Assembly (NCBI GenBank): GCA_021521415.1
Contig: JAIQDT010001748.1
Location: forward strand, 186,001-250,000
From: Bidens hawaiensis
Lineage: Eukaryota; Streptophyta; Magnoliopsida; Asterales; Asteraceae
DNA length: 64,000 nt
Direction of reading: 5' to 3'
The notes beneath the pieces were generated by a model. The model searched no databases. It was not told the DNA's origin and saw only the letters and a program-made list of their open reading frames with translations. Shown here piece by piece: positions 57,027 through 64,000 of the stretch (within the stretch, counting starts at the first letter, position 1; each line of letters begins with the position of its first letter). The position numbers and the translations under genes are program-made.

Positions 57027-57117
57027 AAGAGGTGCTTCAATCCAAAAGAATTCTCACAAATTTCCAACCTTTTCAGCCAATACCATAACCTCTCAACAAA
57101 CCACTGCTTCAACCACT

Positions 57118-58848
57118 ATGCCATCATCAGTTTCTCTGTTTACCAAAATCTCTTTGACGATGCCTCCCCCCCCCGCGAGGTTGAAAAGGATCAACGTTAC
57201 TTGGAGCAAGACGCAAACTCCAGTATTCCAAGGATCAAAATCATCTGTTGCAACTCCTGCGGTAACCACAAACAATGATGTTTCCGCTTTATGTTCACAT
57301 GTTAAGGCTTATATGGAGCAGCAGAACAAGTCTAACGAGAGGATCTTCTGTGAGACTCAAGACATCAAGAAAGCAAAAAGGCCAGCTGAAGATCAAACTC
57401 CCTTGGTGCCCAGGACGCTATATTTCACCACCCTCGAATCCATGGCCCAATGTGTGCAAGAAGGTCAAGGACCCTCTATCCTCCAACCATGATCCATGGC
57501 TCAACACGTTCAAGGATCCCCTATCCTTCAGCCAGGATCCTTAGGTATCTTTCAACAAGGATACTCTATCTTTCCACAACAAGGATCCTCCATATTTCAA
57601 TCAGGATCCTTAGGAACGTTTCACCAAGGACCCACCAACTAGCACCCGAAAGGATCCTTTATGCAGAGTCAGGGATTCTTAGGAATCCAACACCAAAGAC
57701 CGTCGAATGTACATGAAGGAGACATCATTCCTATGCAAACTATCACTCCCGGTTGCCAAATGTTGTGGCTGAGACATCCTATCCTGGATATTCTTTGGGG
57801 ATACTAGCCTTCAGTTAACCAAGAGGTAAAAATCACAATAATGTATCCTTGGGCACTAACCAGGGCTTTATGCAGAATACAAGTGTCAAACCTATTTTTG
57901 AAATTCCATATGGAAGTCACAGGATATCCAGGTTTGCTCCACCCATATGTGATGCTAAGATACCAAAACGTTTCCAGACTCCAAACATGAAAGTCTACAA
58001 TGGTACAACTGACCCGTAATAACACGTAGCCCAATACAGGGAAAGAATTGAGATTAATCCCGTCCTAGATAGACTCAAAGAAGCATGTTTATGCAAGGAT
58101 TTTAGATCCACACTAACCGGATATACTCTTAATGGATGCTAAGTCTTCCTCCCAATTCAATTACTTCGTTCTCTCACTTAGTTAATCTTTTTAATTATCA
58201 ATTCTATTATAGTAGAAAATTTGGGAAGTTATCTAGTGATTTATATCGTATTATTCAATCTAATGATGAATCCCTAAGGGATTTTGTCACTAAATTTGGT
58301 AGGGAAGCCTTGGAAATCCCAAACCTTGATATGGCAACAGTTGTCGAAGCATTCAAGATGGGATTGAAAAAGGATTCCCCCTTGTATGATGATCTTGTTA
58401 TAACTCTATGTAGGAACCTAGATGAACTTAGAAACATGGCTCTAAGGTTCATCAGGTTAGAAGATGGCAAGAAGATCCAAGAAAAATTGGGTGCTTCAAA
58501 AAAGCATGAACATCATGACAGAAACAAGGATCCTCATACATAAATAACTCCAAGCCTTATACAAAATATAACATCCAGAACGTCCATGCAATGGAAGAAG
58601 ACGGGGATGAAGAAGAATACCCTAGAATATTGGAATATTGTTTCTCCATTGACATTGCTGGACTAATATGTGCCATGAAGGATTTAGGTGAAATAACAAG
58701 GTGGCCAAGAAAGACCGAAAAATCGACCTCCTACAAAGAAAAATCGAAGTGGTGCGCTTATCATGAAGAATTTGGTCACCTGACTGATGAATGTATCCGT
58801 CTTAAAAGAGAAATAGGATACATCCTCAGTAAAGGTCATTTTAAATAA
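57118..58848 (+). pseudogene. gag: Tat-lineage gag of element F, broken
   Basis: N-terminal frame from ATG 57118 (MPSSVSLFTKISLTMPPPPA), then a low-complexity part with Q/G/S-rich repeats encoded around repeated GGATCC words (57510-57660) and several stops. The gag core follows in pieces: RFQTPNMKVYNGTTDP (about 57972), HVAQYRERIEINP, then 58136-58543 with LPPNSITSFSHLVNLFNYQF, SSDLYRIIQSNDESLRDFVT and VVEAFKMGLKKDSPLYDDLV. At 58591-58848 a knuckle-like end reads WCAYHEEFGHLTDECIRLKR. These match Tat/Retand gag order. The frame breaks make it inactive. Confidence 0.82.
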
Positions 58849-59049
58849 CTGTTGGGCAGGAAGAAGTTAAGGATCGAGGATCCTGAAGAAGTTCTAGAAT
58901 AGGCTGCTCCACCTCCTGCAGATGCACAAATAATGAACTTCATCTTTGGAGGAGCAGAGGTCAGTGACACTTCTTTCTTGTTAGCAAAATGACACGCCAA
59001 GTTGACCAAGTTAGGGAAATGAGATAGGCCTATCCGAAGAACCACTTTG

Positions 59050-59709
59050 ACTAATCAAAGAATCATAACTTTTGACAAGGAAGATCGAATGCACCTCCAT
59101 GATCCTCATCATGATGGGTTAATTATTACACTTACAATCACTAATCATTATGTTTGCAGGATTCTACTAGATGGAAAGAGCTCTGTGAACATCATCTAGT
59201 CTGATGTTCTCATAAATATGAATATTCCCGAGGATGAAATAACACTAAGATCCTCTATCCTTGATGGCTTTAGCGGTGAAACTAAGAACACGATATGCGA
59301 CATTAAACCTCCAATAGATATCGAGGGAGATAGTTCTTATCAAAAACTTTGTGTTATCGACAATCTATCTTGTTGTAATTTTATCCTTGGTAGGCCTTGT
59401 ATCTATGAAATGAAAGTTGTCGCTTCAACATATCAACAACGCATTAAGCTACCAACGCCATGGGGAGTGGTGAAAATCAATAATGATCAAGCAGAAGCTA
59501 GGAACTGTCATACTTCATCTATGAAGCTAGCTGCAAAACAATTGATCGCATTGAAATTAAAGATTCATCCTAGAGAAGTGCTGGAAGCAGGGGAGGAGGA
59601 CGTTAAAGAAGTTTCCTTAGACCATGAAGACCCATACGTCAAAGTATATAGGATTCGATATCCTTTGCAACATCGAAGAGGATCTAGTATCCTTCCTCAA
59701 ACAAAGTAA
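59050..59709 (+). pseudogene. Protease region of element F
   Basis: Tat-type aspartic protease area. The active-site loop reads ILLDGKSSVNII followed by a stop (TAG 59199-59201); the family form is VDGGSS. Next come NIPEDEITLRSSILDGFSGE, then NFILGRPCIYEMKVVASTYQ and RIKLPTPWGVVKIN, the conserved end before RT. G to K in the loop and the stop indicate loss of function. It lies between gag and RT as expected. Confidence 0.75.
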
Positions 59710-59737
59710 ATCTACTTTCTCTTTCTAACATTCCGAC

Positions 59738-60658
59738 ATGACAGGTATTTCTAAAGATATTATTACACATAAATTGGGTATAGACACTTATTTCAGGCCT
59801 ATTCACCAGAAGCGGAGAAAATTTTGTCCTGAGAGAAATGCCATTATCCAAGAAGAAGTTGAAAGGCTTATTAAAGCAGGCATGATTAGAGAAGTCAAGT
59901 ATCCAAGATGGTTAGCCAATGTGGTAATTGTTTCAAACAAAAATGAACATGGAGGGTATGTGTTGATTTCACTGATTTACATAAAGCATGTCCCAAGGAT
60001 CCTTTCCCTTGCCACACATTGACTCCATGGTGGATGCTACAGTAGGACATGAGATGCTTACCTTTATGGATACTTTGTCTGGATTCCAATAAATTTAGAT
60101 GGAACCATCTGAACAGAAGAATACAACATTCATGACTCATACATGCATATACTGTTATATTGTTATGCCTTTTTGACTAAGAAATGCAGGTGAAACCTAC
60201 CAAAGACTTGTCAATATGATGTTCAAAGATCACTTAGTAAAAAATAGAGAATTCTATATAGATGGGATGGTGGTCAAATCAAAGAAAACAGAAGACCATA
60301 TTAAGGATCTCGAATTAGCCTTCGAAATTCTTGACCAATATAACATGAAGCTCAATCCATTCAAGTGCCATTTGGCGTCAAAGCTAGAAAGTTGTTAGGA
60401 TACATGGTGACCAAAAGGGGAATAGAAGCCAGCCCTGAGCAGATTAAAGCCAGTGTGAACTTAAAGTCCCAGATAAATGCAAAGGATGTCCAAAGGTTGG
60501 TAGGAAGAATTGCAGCCTTGAACAGATTTATCTCTAGATCCTCAAATGCAAGGATTTCTATGACATCTTATGAAAAAACAAGAAGTTCGAGTGGACTAAG
60601 AAGCATGAAGCTGCACTTAAAGTCCTTAAGGATTATCTATCCTCAGCACCAGCATTGA
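59738..60658 (+). pseudogene. Reverse transcriptase of element F, catalytic residue lost
   Basis: Starts HKLGIDTYFRPIHQKRRKFC, PERNAIIQEEVERLIKAGMI and REVKYPRWLANVV, the classic Tat RT start. The palm continues over several frames (KACPKDPFPLPHID, LTFMDTLSGFQ then stops). The catalytic box reads YIDGMVVKS (60255 on) in place of YIDDMVVKS, so one of the two metal-binding aspartates is Gly. The thumb is FGVKARKLLGYMVTKRGIEA and VQRLVGRIAALNRFISRSS. Inactive by stops and by the D-to-G change. Confidence 0.82.
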
Positions 60659-61028
60659 TGAAACCATTGAATGGTTAGCCATTATCCTTATATCTAGTTG
60701 TTTTAGGTAATGCAGTCAGTGCCGTTCTAGTTAAGGATCAAGAAGGACAACAACATACAGTCTACTATGTAAGTAAAAATCTTTTAGATGCCGAGGTCAG
60801 GTATTCTCATCTTGAAAAATTAAAACTTTCTTTTATCATCGCATCAACTAAATTAAGACATTAGTTTGAAACTCATACTATTATTGTTAGAACAAATTCT
60901 CCTGTTAAGAACGTGCTTAGAAAACCCGAGATGTAAGGTAGGATGGGTTAGTGGACTATCAAGCTCAGTTTTTATGATATAAATATGAGCTCAGATTCGC
61001 CATCAAATCACAAGAACATGCCGACTTT
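60659..61028 (+). pseudogene. Ty3-type RNase H region of element F
   Basis: Reads LYLVVLGNAVSAVLVKDQEG, HTVYYVSKNLLDAEVRYSHL and EKLKLSFIIASTKLR, then stops; this is the first (Ty3-type, degenerate) RNase H/connection domain that precedes the second RNase H in Tat elements. At least three in-frame stops are visible between 60670 and 60980. Confidence 0.7.
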
Positions 61029-61787
61029 GTGGCTAATTTCAGTAGTGACTTGCAAAAAGAAACCGATTTGGAAGTGCATCAACTTGAAGAGCCCAAGGAT
61101 CCTTGGATTCTCTTTACAGATGGCGCATCAAATGTCAAAGGAATAGAATTGGGCATACTACTAAAATTACTACAGAGTGACATAATACCCCATTCTATAG
61201 CATGTGAGTTTCAAGCTACCAACAATGAAGTAGAGTGTGAAGCATTAACTGCAGGTTTATTACTAGCTAAATAAATGAGGATCAGGTATCTTCAAGTTCA
61301 CATAGATTCCTTATTGATAACTAACCACTTTAATGGCTCATACACTGTTAAAGGTGATAACTTGATTAAATATTTAGAAATTGTAAAAGAATTGGCAAAA
61401 TTCTTTGAATTGTTTATTATAAATCAGGTACCAAGAGAGGAGAATGCTGGGGCAGATGCCTTAGCAAATCTAGCATCATCCTTGAAGATCCTAAACGATA
61501 TAAATATACCAATCATTCACATACTTCCTCCAGTAATTGGGGAACATGAAGCAATGGAAGTGACAACGGATCATCCTAGAGAATTTAAGGATCCTCATTC
61601 CAGTCCTGAAGTAGAATCTTGGATCCTCCCAATTAAGAACTTTCTCCAAGATGGTAAAATCCATCATGAAGAAAATAATGGAGCTTTCAGAACCAAGGTA
61701 TCTCAATTTATTATATTACATGATACTTTGTACACAAAATCTCTTATAGGTCCCTACCTAAGGTGCATTGAAGATCCGGAAATCTAA
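61029..61787 (+). pseudogene. Second, archaeal-type RNase H of element F and integrase start
   Basis: DPWILFTDGASNVKGIELGI carries the first catalytic Asp, ATNNEVECEALTAGLLLAK the Glu, then a stop (TAA 61272-61274), LQVHIDSLLITNHFNGSYTV a second Asp, and VPREENAGADALANLASSLK the last Asp. The four acidic residues in this context identify the additional RNase H that marks the Tat lineage. It would remove the RNA strand during cDNA synthesis. One stop separates the halves; otherwise it is well kept. The end of the frame (YTKSLIGPYLRCIEDPE) is the start of integrase. Confidence 0.8.
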
Positions 61788-62790
61788 GAAGTACTTAAAG
61801 ACTTCCATGAAGGTGACTATGGTAACCATACAGGAGGCATATCATTATTCTCTAGAGCACTTAGGATATGTTACTTCTGGCCAACAATGAAGAAGGATGC
61901 CATGGAATATTCATGGAAATGTGATTCTTGGCAACATTCTTCATCAACTAGCAGAAAATATGTACCCTGTCTCTTCTTCATGGCCTTTCATGAAATGGGG
62001 GATGGATATTGTAGGTAAGTTACCTAAGGCACCAGGTGGAAAAATCTTCATGCTTGCCATGACGAATTATTTCTCAAAATGCATCGAAGCATAAGCATTC
62101 GTTCAAGTTCGTGAAAGGGAAGTTATATCCTTATACTAAAAGTAACGTTATAACTAGATTTGGTATCCCATCTGAAATTATTTGTGATAATGATTCCCAA
62201 TTTATTGGAAAAAGAACAACTAACTGTTGTGACAGATAGGGCATAAAGATGATCACCTCTACACCAGTCCATCCACAAGCTTATGGTCAGGAAGAATCAA
62301 GCAACAATATCATCATCAACAACTTGAAAAAGAAGCTAGGATCCAAGAAAGGCAAATGTGAAGAACTTCCTTATGTTCTTTGGGTTGATATAACAACACC
62401 CAAGAACGCAACAGGTCAAAATACAGAGATGGTAGTTCCCACCTCCTAGAAATTCATCCGTGATTCTCAAGCAAACAACAACAGCCTTGTTCAAGATTTG
62501 GACAATGTTGATGAACTCAGATGCTTAGCAAAAATCAGGATGGCTGCATACTAACATAGGATGGCTGGGGCATATAACAAAAATTTTAGGATCAAAAGGT
62601 TTCAAGAATGAGATCTGGTCCTAAGGAAAGCCTTTCAAAATACAACTACTCCTGTAGATGGAAAACTAGCACCCAAGTGGGAAGGACCTTACTTGATGCC
62701 GGAAAAAGAGCATACCACTTACTTACAACGGAAGGTGATCGACTACCAAGAGCCTGAAATGCCTTCCACCTCAAAAAGTATTTTATGTGA
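61788..62790 (+). pseudogene. Integrase of element F, broken
   Basis: Zinc-binding part HEGDYGNHTGG with its partner cysteines scattered over frames, core [20 protein letters not shown] and [16 protein letters not shown] (first Asp), a decayed second Asp region (IICDNDSQFIGK, about 62177) and ITSTPVHPQAYGQEESSNNI with the catalytic Glu. Tail: CEELPYVLWVDITTPKNATG, then fragments up to YQEPEMPSTSKSI near 62775. Stops at several points rule out activity. Confidence 0.78.
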
Positions 62791-64000
62791 TCAAGATTAA
62801 GGATCCTTAATGGTTCAAGGATCCTAAAGTCGGTAAAATCTTATCCTACTATTTATTCTATTTAAATTCTTTTTACTTATTGTTAATCACATATCGATAT
62901 TTTTAACATCTACATTCACCAAGTTTTGAGTTTATGCAAAAAAATGCAGATTTCAAGTGATTGTACAAAATTTAAGGGGTTGGACACCTCTCTCCCACGT
63001 TTAAGGTATAATCTTAAATTATTATACCTTCTAAGTTTTAAAGGTTAATCCTTTCATACGAATAGAGTTTTGACACTCTCTCCTGGAGCACACGCTATCC
63101 AAAGTATAGTTCGGGCAATGGGACCAGTACACGTTTAGTGGCTAACAATTTCATTTTTGTTGGCTATATGGAGGGTCTTACGAAAAATGGTAAACGTACC
63201 ATACAAATATTTCTAACATTTTCATGTTAGCCAAGGTTTCTAACATTCTCATGTTAGCTAAGGTTTTGGCGTTTTCAAGTCACTTACATTTGAGCTAGAT
63301 CCCGGTTTGGGCTTGACCCTAGTATTTTTGGCTTGACCCTGTATTTTTGGGCTTGACCCTAGTTTCTTTGGGTTTGACCCCAGTTTATATGGTTAATCAA
63401 CTTAAGTTCCAAGATATTTGCAACAGGTATCCCCAATGCAACCACGAGTATCATTGGAATGTTTGTGGTAACTTTGGTCTAATCAGACCTTCTGGTAGGT
63501 CTTTATTTAACAAGCTATACTCATACAAATTATATATTTGAAAACTGTTATCTTCAAGGATCTAGGATCTTTAATAGTAAACGACCAACAAATAGATAAT
63601 ATATTAATAGTTATTATTATACCACCTTTGATTGACCAAAAATGTTAACCCGGACTTCCCCATATAAACATGGTCCATCCACCCGGGTTAAAGCAGGTGT
63701 TACTAGTTGTTCATGATTTGCAAAAAAAAATAAAAGAAGAGGCACCAAAGGCTTCATCCTTGTAAAAAGAGGATCCCTCCACCTTTGCTACCCCTTAGAA
63801 TTGTCATTGGATCATGGACCATTTACCATAATTATATATTGTCTTATTACAAACCATCATGATTCAAAAATAGTAAAAACACATAAAAAGGTGGGCTTAG
63901 GCCTAGGATCAACATCCTTCATTGCCTATATTAGCAGCTCCTTCTACATCCACACCTCCGCCATAACCTACACCTTCACCTTCACCAGCTCTAGTGCCAT
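62791..64000 (+). other. 3' non-coding region of element F
   Basis: No gene seen. Four tandem 17-25 bp units with GGCTTGACCCTAGTATTTTT (63308-63386) and a doubled TTTCTAACATTCTCATGTTAGC-like unit (about 63210-63265). Long non-coding 3' regions are usual in Tat elements. Confidence 0.6.

Larger units (their letters stand above)
56372..64000 (+). mobile_element. Element F: Tat-lineage Ty3 element, running out of the window
   Basis: 5' LTR, primer site, gag, protease, RT, Ty3-type RNase H, a second archaeal-type RNase H, integrase and a long 3' region, in the order typical of the Tat lineage. All coding regions carry stops. The 3' LTR is not in the window. GGATCC occurs 15 times between 57514 and 63776. 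Confidence 0.8.

Overview
The window is plant nuclear DNA made almost entirely of nested LTR retrotransposons. The element families are flowering-plant ones: Tekay/Del, Athila and Tat lineages of Ty3/gypsy, Copia elements, long-TIR DNA elements and a TS-type SINE. No intact host gene is visible. The only host-like coding remnant I recognise is a broken pentatricopeptide-repeat (PPR) stretch at 2752-2887. The repeat style reminds me of Asteraceae genomes, but that is an impression and not proven here.

Layout. 1-2750: the 3' end of a Tekay-like Ty3 element (integrase tail, chromodomain, 2.1-kb 3' LTR) abutting the PPR fragment. 2751-6820: older AT-rich DNA with degenerate minisatellites, a 59-bp tandem array, a G18 run and a TTA-flanked MITE. 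6821-25383: Athila-type element B (TSD ACAAC). Its 5' LTR was hit twice: by non-autonomous relative A (6957-13251, TSD GGTTT), which carries one intact 238-codon ORF of unknown function, and by a solo LTR on the minus strand (13554-14772, TSD ACCAG). B's gag, protease, RT, RNase H and integrase are broken by many stops. 25389-29600: a decayed Ty3 gag and AT-rich sequence. 29601-33663: a probable 4-kb LTR holding a MULE-like MITE and a minus-strand tRNA-like sequence with A box, B box and T5. 33829-35344: a long-TIR DNA element filled with TTTTACATGTAAAA palindromes, itself hit by a small MITE. 35347-40787: AT-rich DNA with a possible Helitron start, a gene-like exon pattern, a SINE fragment and a foldback.

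40788-54695 is a Tekay element in an unusual three-LTR form: a truncated outer LTR fused to the pol end, a middle LTR, a full internal region, then a 3' LTR, all inside one TSD (GTATA). The middle LTR carries a very recent 2.4-kb non-autonomous Copia-like element E (43912-46334, TSD CTTTT, LTRs differing at one base by eye) that is full of TTCGATCGAA palindromes and has an internal A33 run. 55846-56371 is a Copia remnant on the minus strand. It was cut by Tat-lineage element F (56372 to beyond the window end), which has gag, protease, RT, two RNase H domains and integrase, all degraded, plus a striking excess of GGATCC.

The coding parts work together only in the usual retroelement sense: gag forms the particle, and pol copies and integrates. 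All visible pol genes here are dead. The signals most worth a second look are RNA-scale structures: paired hairpin arrays with compensatory changes in the first LTR, the alternating palindromes of the solo LTR, and the palindrome arrays of element E and the long-TIR element.
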